Shown: positions 1-13,258 of the stretch, piece by piece
Position numbering within the stretch: position 1 is the stretch's first letter
Layout: each line of letters opens with the position of its first letter
Source of the DNA: Phragmites australis
Lineage: Eukaryota; Streptophyta; Magnoliopsida; Poales; Poaceae
DNA length: 64,000 bases
NCBI RefSeq assembly: GCF_958298935.1
Contig: NC_084921.1
Span: 33,296,001-33,360,000, forward strand
Direction: 5' to 3'
Notes under the pieces: model-generated
Seen by the model: only the letters and a program-made list of their open reading frames with translations
The model's database searches: none
What the model was told of the DNA's origin: nothing
Program-made: the position numbers and the translations under genes

Positions 1-44
1 AAGCACAAACTAATCAAAAGAAAATACCAGTAGCAAACTGTTAC

Positions 45-1328
45 CTGATAGCTCCAGCTGCAGCCTTGTGGAAGTATTCATGAGCATGCAAACGGTCTTG
101 AAATTTCAGCATAGAAACATATGCCCGAAGTGTCATTTTACGTAAGCAATACGAATGGAAGTCAAATTGATCTTCGGTCATATCAGCGTAATGTTTTTCA
201 ACTGCCAAGAAATTTTTTAAGGCCCTGCCGAGATCACCTTGACGAAAATAACTCTCGCCAGAAGCAAGTTCATACCTTAAATGATATAGATCATTGAGTT
301 AAAGACAGAAATAAAAAACCAAGACATGCATAGCAGAGATGGGGAAAGAGCAGATACCACATGCATTGCATGTCATGAAGATTATTGTGCTGATCACCGT
401 CTTTTGTAAACAAAACAGCAGTCTTCTCAGCAAGCCCAACCTTCATATGTCATAAATAAGATGTAAATATAAGCAGCTAGCAAATCCAGTACTAAGAAGC
501 TTCATCACATTCTTTTTAAATAAATGCTAGAAAACTGTAGTATTCCCTTCATTCTCCTGAACCCACCTTTTGAACATCAACATGGTCTCCAATACACACC
601 TTTGACCATTCTTTTTTCTAATTATACATTAGCAAAATTATAATAATGATATGGAAGTACTTTTGATGGAAAATATACTAATATCATTTCCATATGACAA
701 ACCTAATTATTTCTATGTATATGAATGATCAACTTTTAAAAGATTGACTGCACCGCTCTAATAGAGCAGAGGAGCAAAAAGGTAAACAAAAAAAGCTCCA
801 CTCCTAATTCAGTTCTACCTGGTCAGCCTGAAGCATCTGCATAACACACTCGCTGTTTAAATAACGATCAGCAAGATCCATGGACCTAGCTTCATTTGCT
901 AATGCTGCTGCTGCTGCGAAATTGCCAGCATGTTGCAATATCTTTCCCTGAAAAAGAAATTGTGCATTAGTGGAGTTATTAAGCGTGTGCTTTCAACTAT
1001 GAGATTAGTATGATATAATCAATTTAACCCAACATAAAACAGAACAGGCTAGAAATGATACTGATGCTGGACGGATTTAGACGATGATGAACAGAATATC
1101 AGTTTAAGGCCAGACTATTGAAGACGGGAACAATGAAGAGAATACTAGCAAGGATAAATAATTTCAAATACAATGTTGGGTGCTACCAATACATAAATTA
1201 ACAGAAGACAGTGATAATATATCAATTGAAAACTCAGTAGGAAAGAAAACCAGTAAATTTAAACCGATTATAGTCCTAGTTTCAGATGGTCATAAAAGTT
1301 ATGGGGTTTGACAAATGCAGATACATCT

Positions 1329-1377
<49 letters not shown>

Positions 1378-4300
1378 CCTTTACTGAATATAAATCAATG
1401 ACAGTTGGTGTATGTGCAATAGCCTCATCAATTTTATTTAAAGCAATCTCATACTCGCCCCTTCTGTCATAGTGCTGCATTAGACAAAATGGGGGAAAAC
1501 ATGACTACTCAACTTCACGATATTTATATTAAAATTTTGAGAAGTTTATCACAAAAAGAAAATGAAAAAGGTCAACAGCAAATGCAAACCTGGGAAATCA
1601 AGAACATAGTCCACAACAGTGTGGACGGAGGCTCCTTCTGAGGACTGAAAGCGAGACATTGAAAAACAAATAGCAGATTAAATCAAAACAAGTATGATTA
1701 CATCAGAGTTTATTAAGAGGCAGAAAGTTAAGTAGGGAGCAAACACTATCTAGTTGCAACTTGTTGCATTACAGAAGACAACTGTGTGGCAAATATGGTA
1801 CCAATGCTGAACACATGGATATTTTGCACAATTCAACATGTATTCAGTGTTCACATTACGGGTGCCTAGCTATGATTCTGTTATTTGAGTGGGAAACTTC
1901 AACAAGATGCCTTTAGCACATTTAGGAAGCATAGACTACTAAGAACCACCTTACTATCTCCAAAAGGGATTCTGGTCAAGTACCTCATGCATTGTAAAAG
2001 ATACTACAGAACGGTTGGGTAGCAACACGATTGAACGAGGATGCAGTCACAGTAATTGTAGGCACAATGGATTACCTTCCAGGAAAGCATCCTGAAGTCC
2101 TAATTGAATCTTCTAGCTTAAGAAATAATTGCTCCAGTATGTTTGCCTGTTAATAAGATTCAGAACTCACACATGAAGTGGCCCTCTGACTTACACCATC
2201 ACCAGTAAAAGAAGCACAAAAAATTATATTGAGTAGTATAATTAGTGTTACCTTGCCAGGGTGTTCGTACAAAGGGCTTAAATCAGAGAACAACGAAGGT
2301 ACACCCTGAAAAAATGGGATACATTATAATCTATTATAACCGAGTTACACTATGCAGTCTTGTAAACCTAATATCTAAGGCTGTATGGTAGAGATAAAAA
2401 ACGATCACAAATGAGATACCTTCCATGTAATAACTACTAACTGAACTATCGTTTACAAATGATTAAATTTACCTTCGTTAAGAGAGGTCTGACATAATTG
2501 TCTGCTGCCTCCTGGAATTTCTCACCTTCAAGGAAATCAAGAGGGATGCGCTGTTGCAAAGGAATGAAATATAAATTTAGATTCACGGGTTGTCAGGTAT
2601 ATGCCCTACCTACAATCAATACATATGGGGTAGAATTTGTCCTTACATGTAGGATAAAGTCAAGCGTCTATGTCAAGGGTATTATTTTGTATCACTGGAA
2701 GGCTCAACAATCGATACAAAAAGAAACAAAAAATTATAACGATACATATGAAGTCACGGTTTAAGTACCTTAACAGCAGATGACCAAGCATATTCTTCTT
2801 TAAGTGATTTATATATAGCACTTAAGCGCTCGACATCATCAGCCGAATATTGACCATTATCAGAGTATAGGCCAAGGCACTTTTGCACAGCTATGAAGTA
2901 CCTGAGTAGAACCAGTGAGAACTAATTAATTCATAGAAAACCAAGACCGTATATTTCCTAGTATGTAAAGGAAAACCATACTTTTAGTTGGTAACGCATT
3001 TTCAAGATCAAATTTGGTGATACTTACATCCCAAACCCAAATTTCATATAACTACAAGATCGTGTAGCTGTTCTCTGTCCGATATTCTTTCGTGCTGGTT
3101 GAGGTATATTGTAACACCAGTTAAACCACTGGGCAAATCCAGTCCATGCCAACACTTCACCTTCCATCCTCACTCTATCCAAAGAGTGCTAACCCAATTG
3201 GTGAGGATGGTTCCCCACGCTATATACAACGAAAAATGCAACTAGACACTTTGGTACATGTGATTGCTACATGCCCATTTAGGGAAGGTAGTGTGCTAAT
3301 ACCATGCAGCATGTTGGAAACATCCAGCCCATACTTACACTTAAGCCTCCATCCTCGATTCAACTTAAAGGGTCAACCAAGTATCGTGGTTTCCTAAGGT
3401 TTCTAGGAGGCCAGACTAGTCATGTGAGGCTAACACCACCTCCTAAAAAATTGATAGCCCAAACATGGGTCGTATGTTGGAGTTGAATCGTTCAACTCCA
3501 ATCTCTTCATATGTGAATCACTCCTTTCTAACATGCCGGAAGACACACTTATCTAGAGAAGAGCAAGTTTACATAGGGAACACACCTCAGTAGTCAGCAC
3601 TTCACACTTGCTCCTAACAGCACTCTCTTTGTTTCTCAGACATACAAGTACATATTTTGCACTCACCCCGAACCTCACACAGCAGTCATGGGGCTCTCAC
3701 ACGCCCTGCTCCACACATCTTCTTTTATTCACCAATGCACTATATATACACAGCCTTATACATGTGGTGAGGCTAAATCAATTCACCTTTGACACCACAA
3801 CCACCAGCAAGTCCTGGACTTGCTCGACGACTCCAATTCACTCTAACGAGTAGCACGACTCCACTCACACACATCAACCACCAATTGCACTATCTACCTA
3901 ATTCCACTAACTCACCTCCCTCTTCTCAAGACACTTAACTCACCACATGATAGTGTGCAGCACGCCATGCACCTAAACTACCTGCTGACCACTTCTTTCC
4001 TAGCATACAGGTCCACATCTCATGGGCTAGCACCTCATCATGCAACTCAATCATGCCACTAACTAACAAAATAACTAATCTAAAGTACAAGTCAAGATTA
4101 ATTACCAACAGTATAAACTACATAGGCTCAACTTTTTAATACAAACTACTCCCTCCAGTCAAAAATACATGACATTTTTTACTTTTCAAGGTCTTCGACG
4201 TGCAACTTTGACTATTGTTTTCTATTAGAATATAGTTATGATATCTAATAAAAATATAACATTATGAAAGTATTTTTCAAGACAAATCTACACGTATGAT

Positions 4301-7300
4301 TTTTATGTTTCCAAACTAAATATTTTGGAAGCTATTGACGGACAAAGTTTTAAAAGTTTGACCGAATTTTGGTCAAAATGACAAGTATTTATGACCGGAG
4401 GGAGTAATAAATTATTATTTCTGAGGGAACTAATAATTCTTTTTCCCGCACAGACATTGCATAAGGAGGCAGACAATCAACTGCACAGGTTTCCCTTGAT
4501 CAACTTTAGAATGCAGGTATCATTGGTTGGTTGAAATGGTTAATTGGCCAAGGTTTTTTGTCTATCAATAGCTGCTAAAGCTTTATTAGTTATAAAATGC
4601 TAACAAGGTTGAAGAATAGAATGCCAAAAAAAAACCTATCCAATTTAAATGATGGGAACAAACATGACATATGAAGGGTGTATTTGGTTCGTGCCCTGAT
4701 CAACCTTGGCAAGTTTGGTAATGCATATAGGCATATAGCCCTTTGGTCAGATCATAGTTTTTCTTTCCAATCCTTGGCCCATTTAAGGGCAGACAAAACC
4801 TTGGACAAAATTTTGACCAGCCAATGTTCTGGCAAGGTTTGTTGTAGCGCAAAACAAATATAACCCAACTAGAAGCGTAAGTCATGTCAAAATCCATACC
4901 CTTTACAGGGTGGACCGAAATTAAGGATGAACATACAAAAGTAAAAAAAAAGGGGGGGGGGGGGGGGGCACAAGTATCTCACTTGTAGTTATCAGGATTC
5001 ATAAAAAGCAGGGATCTGTATATTCTCTCAGATTCATCAAAGCGACCAAGTTTGAACAAAACAGATGCCATTTGTTCTTTGAATGATAGCTTGTCAACCT
5101 GGCAGACAAAATTGACATCGAAAAGCGATTATTCAAACATGTTCCGAGAACCCACACCAACACCCCCACACAAGCAAAATAATATGGAAGGAAAGGGCTC
5201 ACAATCTTGCTCTCCTTCTTTTGCATCTCCTCAAGGGCTCTGTCCAGCATCCCACATTCCTCAAACAATGATATCTGTTAAAAAAATAACATGACACGAC
5301 ACCATAAGAATAACATAATAATCATGTCCTAGAACATAGCATGCACTTGATTATAATGCGCATCAGAACCATATGTCAGGTAAAAAAAGAAAATTAGCTT
5401 ATTAAGACTTTATTTGGCTGATTTACGCGACAAGCTTCATACACCAGGACAGAAAGTGGAAGCAAAGCAACTGAACAAAAATACTACACGGTGAACATGA
5501 ACTGACACTGAAATGCTAATAAGTATAATAAACAAATCCAGATGGCATAAAGTTGAAAAATGAACATAAGAATGATATTGCATCAACAAGTTCAAACAAC
5601 ACAAGGACAAAAGTATTCACCATGGTGTCAATGTGTCATGCGAAACAGTCAATCACGTACGGAACTAGAGATATAGCAGCGGCCAAACAACATAAATAAT
5701 CCCCGTACAAATAAAAGTGCTAGCCAAATGTAAACCAATACAAACAACATTTTCAGCAATCCTATCCAAGAAATACCAGCGAAGTGTGACAGGCACCTTA
5801 TACAGCAGCATTTCACTGTGTTCATATCGCTCGTTGTCTGGAGGATAATCATCTTCTAGTGTTCCCTCATATGCTTCCAATACTTCTATTGCCTTGGAAG
5901 AACTGCAAGTGGGTAATAGAACCAACCACATTAAGTGATGAATTGTTCCACACTGTAAATGTTTCAGGTTATCGTAAGAGTGATAATAAGCAGATCATGA
6001 ATATATGGATGAGTTAACTCTCCATCTGATACAATTAGTTTCGATAATAGAAAAAATATCTACAAGCTGTACATTTAATTGATATGAACTACGGTATATA
6101 TACAATGAGGTAATCATGGGCCTTATGGGTAAACCCTGGACTAAAGGACCTTTAGGCCATATATAGACTTAACAGAAAATAACACTAATCTGCCAATGGA
6201 CTAAACAAGCACATCATACAAATATGTTTTGCAAGATGACACAGCAATCCAATAGCTGTTGCAACAAAGGAAGCCACGAGCCGTTAAGATTACAGTCTGT
6301 CAACAGTTTAAACTCGATAAAACTTCGATGTTGTTTAACATCGACATGTGTATCGCACAATTTGCTATCAGGAAGTCAACAAGATTTAGAATAATAATGT
6401 CTGGGACTAGACTTACACAATTCACTAATTCAGCATATAAAATTGCAGTTGGAGTTTAAGATCATATTATCTTTACTTGCATGAGATTGGTCTGAATCAA
6501 ATTGCTTAGAAAGAGGCATACTTGGAATTTAAATTATGAGCAACCGCAAAACCAATCCAGTTCATGCGGTGATTTGGTTTTAACGACAAAAGTTGCTGTC
6601 TAGTCTCAACAAAGCCAGACAAATCCCTCATTTGTGCCTGCAAAAAAGGGGGGCATCAATGTGTTAAGACGTGGAAACTATACTGTCTAGCACATCCGAT
6701 CAATGCAAAACAACTAATAGTGAAGCATAGATAGGTATTATACATTTTAGAAGGATGATAATGGTGCCAACACTTGTTAGAAAACATGTACATCACTAAT
6801 TATACTCCACTGGTGCTCACATTTCAAGTAATAATATCCTCAACAAAATCAGGTGCTTGAAATCCAAAAATGAGGAAATGTGACCATTTCAGTGATGAAA
6901 CAGGGAACAATACACGAAACACAAAGTGAGCCATAGGTAACTCAAATACAGCCAAATGTTAGGTGGCAAAAGTTTATTGAGGCAAAACAAAAGAGAACTG
7001 CTCCATATATATATAATACAATGTTAAGTTACACCAACCTGGAGAAGTGACAAGTCACGCAGAATTTCTATGTTATCTGGATCGATCCTCAAAGCATTTC
7101 TATAACATTTTATAGCTTCTCTGTATTCTCTGTCTGATCGGTAAAGCAAACCATAGACATGCCAGCACACGTGACTCTTCAGATCATTCTGAAGAATGTT
7201 TAACGCATGTTAGTTCTATTATTAGTACTCCTATAATCATCGAAACAAAAAGAAAACTCAAACACAAATTGATTGTGCTAATTGGGAACCTTCAGGCCAC

Positions 7301-8555
7301 GGCGAACAAGCTCATATGCTTCAGATTTCCGGTCCATGCAGTTTAATGTCAAACCTTTCATTGATAGTGTTTCTACATGGAACAAGACAAAACAGTAATG
7401 ATATAAGAGGAGAATGTAGAAAACGCAAGAATAATACAGAGGCGGCAACATATGTTTCAACATACCACCATGCTCTGGAAACTTTTTTAATATGGAATCT
7501 GCAGCCTTAAGCCCCTTCTTATATTGCTTAGTCTCGTAGGATTTCTGTGTACAAATATGAACACAATAGGAACTCAGAGAGTGAAACATTAAAAGAAATC
7601 ACTACTATGAAACACATAGACACACTGATATTAAAAACAACACACAATGGACTAGCTTAGCAGGCCTCAAATGGAAGTGTGGAGCATATCAAGAATATGA
7701 CCATTTTGTGTACCATGTATGTGCGGAAATTCTGCGATTTTAACACTTGTAAAAGAAAATTCTGAGGATCATCCTCAAATGTGCAAAGCCCTATAGAAGA
7801 ATAGAGGCTCCTGTAAATGTTAACAAGTCATGTCTTCTTTTTTATCATCGGCATTGTTACAGCCAGTTCCGAATTCTATAATCAAGAGGTAACTTAGTGA
7901 CTTCAACACTTAGTTATTAAATTATCATAGAAAGCTAAAACCAGGCCATGATGCTAAGATAATGAGCGCATCTAGCCATTGTACAGTGTGAGTGAACAAT
8001 GATAGGATTTAAGCCCCCATGTCACATCAAATACCATGTGCCATCCCTGCACTACAACGCTGCAACTAGAGTCAGTTTCTTAATATAGCACTACGTAATA
8101 AAATGACCTTGTACTAAATTAGAAATATAACACCACATTAAATCCAATCGGCTCACTTCACTGCGATCAATCAATAAGGTCCAAGGGGAAAGACAACACT
8201 AGTGTCCAATCACCGGGGACTCGGTAACATCACCAAACACGGTCCTGCACATTAAGCACAGCTCATGGCTCAAACTGCAACCAGTCCACTAGTAAAAAAA
8301 CACTGCTTCCGTAGATAACAGCCTGCAGCTGTTCGGGCGGCCCGGCGGCCGGAGCAGCCTCGTAAAACAGAGATACCCCAGCGTCCGGACACTCCCCCGG
8401 AGCAGCTCAGATCGCCGGCGTGCCGAATCGAGCGGAACCAGACCACGGAACAGGCGGATTGGAGGGGGAACAGATCGTCTCGATTCGTCGAGGGTGGGGC
8501 TTACTACGATGACTTTGAAGAGGTTGGCCTCCTTGGGCGGGAGCGAGGAGCCCAT
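45..8555 (-). CDS. NAA15: NatA auxiliary subunit NAA15 (N-terminal part, 17 exons, 3' end outside window)
   Basis: The protein anchors the NatA acetyltransferase (with catalytic NAA10) to the ribosome for co-translational N-terminal acetylation. The start ATG is at 8555 ([17 protein letters not shown]). Exons on the minus strand: 8555-8505, 7544-7466, 7372-7290, 7188-7039, 6637-6522, 5902-5797, 5274-5203, 5098-4983, 2901-2769, 2550-2473, 2305-2252, 2146-2076, 1644-1590, 1474-1379, 947-819, 440-358 and 275-45. Phases join without a stop, giving about 567 residues of a family that is usually near 900, so the C-terminus lies beyond base 1. TPR-like helices are visible, for example [19 protein letters not shown] near residue 22 and [17 protein letters not shown] further on. 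The long 8th intron (2902-4982) holds two MITEs. I assign the family from remembered plant NAA15 sequence; exon borders are read by eye. Confidence 0.93.
1330..1377. repeat. (CA)n-(GA)n compound microsatellite at a splice donor of NAA15
   Basis: About 17 CA units run directly into about 8 GA units. On the gene strand the tract begins in the first bases of the intron after exon 14, whose donor reads AAG|GTCTCTCT, so the microsatellite overlaps the 5' splice site. Confidence 0.95.
4149..4404. mobile_element. Stowaway-type MITE in a NAA15 intron
   Basis: A 256-bp AT-rich element with terminal inverted repeats starting CTCCCTCC at the left and ending GGAGGGAG at the right. It is flanked by TA dinucleotides (4147-4148 and 4405-4406), the Tc1/mariner target duplication. 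The termini match the classic grass Stowaway pattern. It is non-coding and sits in the intron 2902-4982. Confidence 0.9.
4676..4866. mobile_element. Tourist-like MITE in a NAA15 intron
   Basis: The left end reads GGGTGTATTTGGTT. The right end, reverse-complemented, reads GGGTTATATTTGTTTTG. Inside are repeated CCTTGGCAAG / CAAGGTTTG motifs in both orientations, so the element is largely self-complementary. The same motif vocabulary (CTTGCC, CAAGGTT) occurs in the MITE at 21468-21683 inside CENP-C, so the two are probably related. A clear TWA target duplication is not preserved here. Confidence 0.65.
4943..4968. repeat. Poly-A/poly-G homopolymer tract
   Basis: Nine A followed by 17 G on the plus strand, 15 bases from the donor of NAA15 exon 8 in the intron. 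Assembly length error is possible in such runs. Confidence 0.9.
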
Positions 8556-9680
8556 GGCTGCGGCGGGGCCGACGCGGCGAGGCGCGGCGGCGCGAACCCT
8601 AAGAGGGGAGGGGGGAGGGTTTTTGGAGGCGCGAGGTGGAGGGTGGGCTGTCTAGCCTCTAGCGGCGCGGTGGTGTGGTGGGAGGCGTGCGTTCGTGCGT
8701 ACCGCTTCGGCACGGTTGTTTGTTAGAGCTACTAAGTAGCGCTCTACTTGAAATTAGATGAGCAAATAATGTTTTCGGTTTTTAGCTTTCTAAATTCTGT
8801 AAGAGTGATTTTTTAAAATAGGTATATGTTAGGAGTAAAACATGTAGTTTTTTATTTATTTTTCTTATAGAATAACTTACTTATACCGTTTATCTTAAAA
8901 GAATCATTTTTCTTTATTATAAAAAATACGTAGCGGTGCCTATTCCGCTTCAGGTATTTTTAACACTTGTGTTCCGCTTCGCTTCCCTGCATGGGCCCAC
9001 ATCTCGCGCGTCGCGTGCTCTTGCGTGGACCCGTCTGCCATGCACGCTCTTGCGCCTGCTCCCGTGTGGACCCACCTGTCACGCTGCTCCCGCGCAGGCC
9101 TACTTTTGGCGCACGGCCACACGGTCACGTTACATGTAAAACATATGCACATAACTGATAGTTATAAAATCACTTTTCTTAGATAATTAATCCCTTCAAA
9201 AAATTTGGATCAGAGAAAACTCTAACCTCTAGCAAGAGAATATTTGCCTTTTATAGTAGGCAATTAGTTATTATTGTAACATGTATATTTTGAAGCATGA
9301 ACTTTAAACTATAGAACGTTTATTTTCAATCCCAACTATCGAAACTGGCACGAGTTACATTTTGTAACGAACCATCATATTTCTAGCGTTGCATTAACAT
9401 TTGATTAGTTTGCCGATGTGTGTTACTAAGTCATCAAACCAGAAAAAGGAAAGCCTCTCCTATTCTTCTTTCTCTCCACGTCTAGCTCCTGTTGCTTTAC
9501 TGTGTTATATTGTTTGCCTCTCAAATCTGAGAATGGGAGAACAAGGAGAGATATTATTTTTCATTTTTTGGAAGACACTATGATTAGTGATTTGAAATTT
9601 ACCATTAGAACACGTAGTCAATATGGAGGTGAATGAAAATTATATGTGCAGCATCTAGACTCCTAAGTAAGTGATAAGTG
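8556..9680. other. 5' flank of NAA15, no gene seen
   Basis: GC-rich sequence up to about 8710 is the likely 5'UTR/promoter of NAA15. It is followed by AT-rich DNA and a short GC-rich patch (8980-9120). Open frames here lack splice or family support. I see no gene. Confidence 0.6.
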
Positions 9681-9684
9681 TTTT

Positions 9685-11065
9685 GGTGATTAATGATAAT
9701 TGTATCATTGTGACTAATGCGTATGTTTCGAAGGTAATCAAAATTCTTTAGTTCACAATAATTGAATGGATTTTTTTATCCCTCATGAAAATCTATTGAT
9801 CGATCAAAGGATATTTACGTCAAGATTAAGTATCTTCCAATTCTAAATGTCACAATATGATGAAGGACACTTAGAGTAGATATATGTCTTTTTTGTCTTT
9901 TGACCGTATTATAAAAGGGGCTGAGTGTTGTAGTTTGATCTAGTTGAGTTTAAACTTAGTTGGATGCATACTTGCAAAATTCTAGCGCTATGTAGCTTAA
10001 AGAAGTCCATAGGTGAGAAGTTGAAAAGTTATAACTCAAAATTGATTGAATTGGACAAGTTTCAGAAAGTTTGTTCTCACCGGATTATCCGATATAAGAA
10101 GGATTAAACTCATCAGACTATTTTTTCCTTTCTGTGAAGATTTCAAATAACCTCACCGGATTGTCTAATGATGAGATAAATTTTGCACTAGATCATTGTC
10201 AGATCAGCGTGTGGAAAAAGTAAACTCATCGGATTGTCCGATGTTAACAGAGGCGTGTTCGCCGAACCATCCGGTGTTCACAGAAAAAGTGAGTGGTTGG
10301 GCAATGACTAGATTTGGACCTCTAGCCTATATATATTCCTTCACTTGTTTTCATTCGTCTCTCTTGCAATCCAGAAGCATTCATACACAGTGTGTATCAT
10401 CTAGAGACAAGGGAGAGCACTTGAGGTGATTTGCAAGTTCTTAATTGAAGATTAAGGACTCCATTAGTGCTTCAAAGTAACAATTGTGCATCTAACTGTT
10501 GTTTAGACTTGATAGGGATAAAGTGAACTAGTTAGCTTATTACTCTTGGTGATTGGCAACACCTAGTCAGTCGTGGAGATTGGAAGTGTTCTTGGTGAGC
10601 TCTTAGAGGTTTTGTGTGAGCCCCGAAAAGCTCGTGTACTTGGTTTGATGCCTGTCAATCCGGAGATAGAAAAATAGCAATCACTAGTGAGCACTTGAGT
10701 CTTTGTGACTTAGGGAGGAGCGATTTCCTTGTGTGGATGCTCCAACGAGGATTAGTAGAGAGTGCCAACTCTTCGATATCTCAGAAAAAACTCGGTGTCC
10801 TCTTTTCTACTCTGGTTACATTCCGCATTATACTTTTAGCATATCCTTCATGCAAGTTTCAATTCTACACTTTACTTATGTTCTATATGCTTGCATATTT
10901 GCGCTTGTTATTCTAGCTTTTTAGGTCATCTAGTTGCTTTTATTCATTATAGACTAAGGTTGCTCTTTGTTCTAGATTTCAGTAGTTGGTTTAGTTTTTT
11001 ATTAGTGCCATATTCACTCCCTCTAAGGCCATTGGATACTTTTGGTACGTACGTGAGAATGAGAT
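9685..11065 (+). repeat. LTR-like, CCGGA-palindrome repeat (degenerate copy)
   Basis: Non-coding repeat beginning near TTTTGGTGATTAATGATAA. It carries several imperfect palindromes of the form caccgga-n-tccgatg (about 10080, 10155, 10225, 10265). A TATA-like stretch (ctatatatatt, about 10328) is followed by a region resembling LTR transcribed leader (cttgagtctttgtgactt near 10695). The same order of motifs appears in the LTR at 28269-29630, so this is a second, more decayed member of one family. Ends are not resolved. Confidence 0.55.
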
Positions 11066-13255
11066 GTGAGTCTCAAAGATAAGTTGATTTTGCTAATGAG
11101 GTGGATAAGTAAGGAAAACCATAATTATATATTTAAAAACAATTGTTATAGTATCCAATATGACACGATCGACTTTGAAACTAGCTTGGGTTGTTTTTTT
11201 CATTAGTTTTGACCGTTATTACCGGCGATCGTTAAAATTGATTATGTAAACACTTATTTAAAGTAAGTATATCTAGTTATCAATTATGTGTATCGAAATA
11301 AAGGACACAAGATTTTATATAGGGTCAGGTCTTTCTTAATATAACAATTATATATCATGTTCTGTATTAATTATTCTTAGAAAAGGATAATTATAACGGG
11401 TATGTCTAGATCTAATCTTAAGAATCTTGATGAGTTCTTTCGTATTATAAGTTGTAAAGTCCTAGATCTAGTCCTAATGACTCGAGTAAATAATGAGGTA
11501 CGCAACTATGGAACCTCTATTTTGGGGTTCTACTGTGCATCTCGTATCAGTCCCTAGATCGGTAGTTGATACCTATATTTTTATCATGTCGATATCACAT
11601 CCATATATTGATTTATTACAACAATATGGTAGGCGATAATATTGGAACAAGTCATGACAATGAAAATAAATGTTGCACAATGCCTATATGCAATTTGGGT
11701 GCGGACATAACCCTAGTTTTCTCTTATTCTTAATCATCATCATTATTGGAGTTATACTTTGATTCTTCATCTAAGTCAACAAGTAAAAATAAGTACTTAA
11801 GATACTCAATAATTTCTAACACTACATCGAGAAGTTGGTAGATACATAAAGGGTATAACCAAAGATAAGATTATAGGGTTTAATTTTTGCATAAAGCCAG
11901 TTTTTATGCCATGGCTAGTTTTATAGAGCAGAGTTGAAAGCATTTGGTAAAACAAGATTTAAGTCAAATTACGTTCATTCCCAGTCCCGAGGGAGATACA
12001 TCCAACCTGTTAATTCCCAAAGTTTTATTAGCTGACGGATATTAGGTCCTCTCCAACCTATGGCGCTTAGCTATACTTTCTGAAACATAGGTGCACAACC
12101 CACACACACTCTTCAAGGAGGTATCCACGTGATTGGGCTAATCATTACGTGGTCGAGTCTTCGTATGTTTGTGGCTGTACATGCGATCATCCAGATAGTT
12201 TTATATTTTATAGGGTTACCTATAAAATATGTTCCACCTTTAGCCTTAGCTATTGGAGATGTGGGCATAATGAGGTCCCTACCCACCTAACATTATCATG
12301 ATATCCACATAAGGGGTGCTAAATTAGGGGCTCATGATTACCATGGTTCAAAATAATTTTAGAGACTTCAACCAGACCACATGACTTCACTTAGGTAACT
12401 CCATCTTCTCTTGGCTCGTATCGCATCTCATGCTTTCGAATGGATACTAGGTTTAGCCAGTGAGGTGTGAGGCTAAGCTCTTTCCATAAAAGAGATACAT
12501 GGTTGTACAAGGATTGCTTAGCACGATGACACGATAAACTAGTCTTTACGTGGCTACAGAAAGTAACTCCCACTAAGTTATACCACACAAGCACACCTTA
12601 TTCTTAATGCAAACCCACTTAGGTGGGGTATCTTAATAATTAAGGATTTATTAGATATATGATATATCCTAAAGATAGGTCATATTCGTACACGTGTCTT
12701 TCCATCTAAAATGGTAAATTTCATAACGAACATAAGGTAAATAAAATATTTGCTAACATTTCAGACAGTAGATTATATTCTACACATAAACTGTTCTCGT
12801 ATTAGAAATGAATAATCTAGATAGCACAATCCAAAATATTATGCTCGAGACTCCAAGTACAATATACCTTCCTAATCCGAATATATAAAGAGGGGAAGAG
12901 ATATGAAGAAAGAGGAGAAACTAGAAGAGAAGATGACCAAGACAAGCCAGAAATCTAGATAAATATAAACCTAATGAGATAAGAGCAGAAACTATATATT
13001 GAGATTCACAATAAATTTAAAAACATAATTATATTCATCCGACAAGAACTTTAAAACTCAAAATACAATAGAACTCGTTAAAATCCTTATATTTAGATTT
13101 TAAACACATCCTATTATAATTATTTTTTCTTAGATTAAGAAAAACATAATAAGACGCGAGACTATTATTAAAAAAATATAAATCTATATAAAATCACATA
13201 TCATTATCCTCAAGAAGCACAATTGACGATGAGATATTGAAACAAATATTTGTAT
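11066..13255. other. AT-rich intergenic DNA, no gene seen
   Basis: No coherent open frame or splice structure. The stretch near 11400-11470 (ggatatgtctagat-like, then gatgagttctttcgt) resembles 46850-46920 and is probably a shared non-coding repeat. The stretch 12000-12600 reads like decayed retroelement leader sequence. No family can be named. Confidence 0.5.
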
Positions 13256-13258
13256 AAC

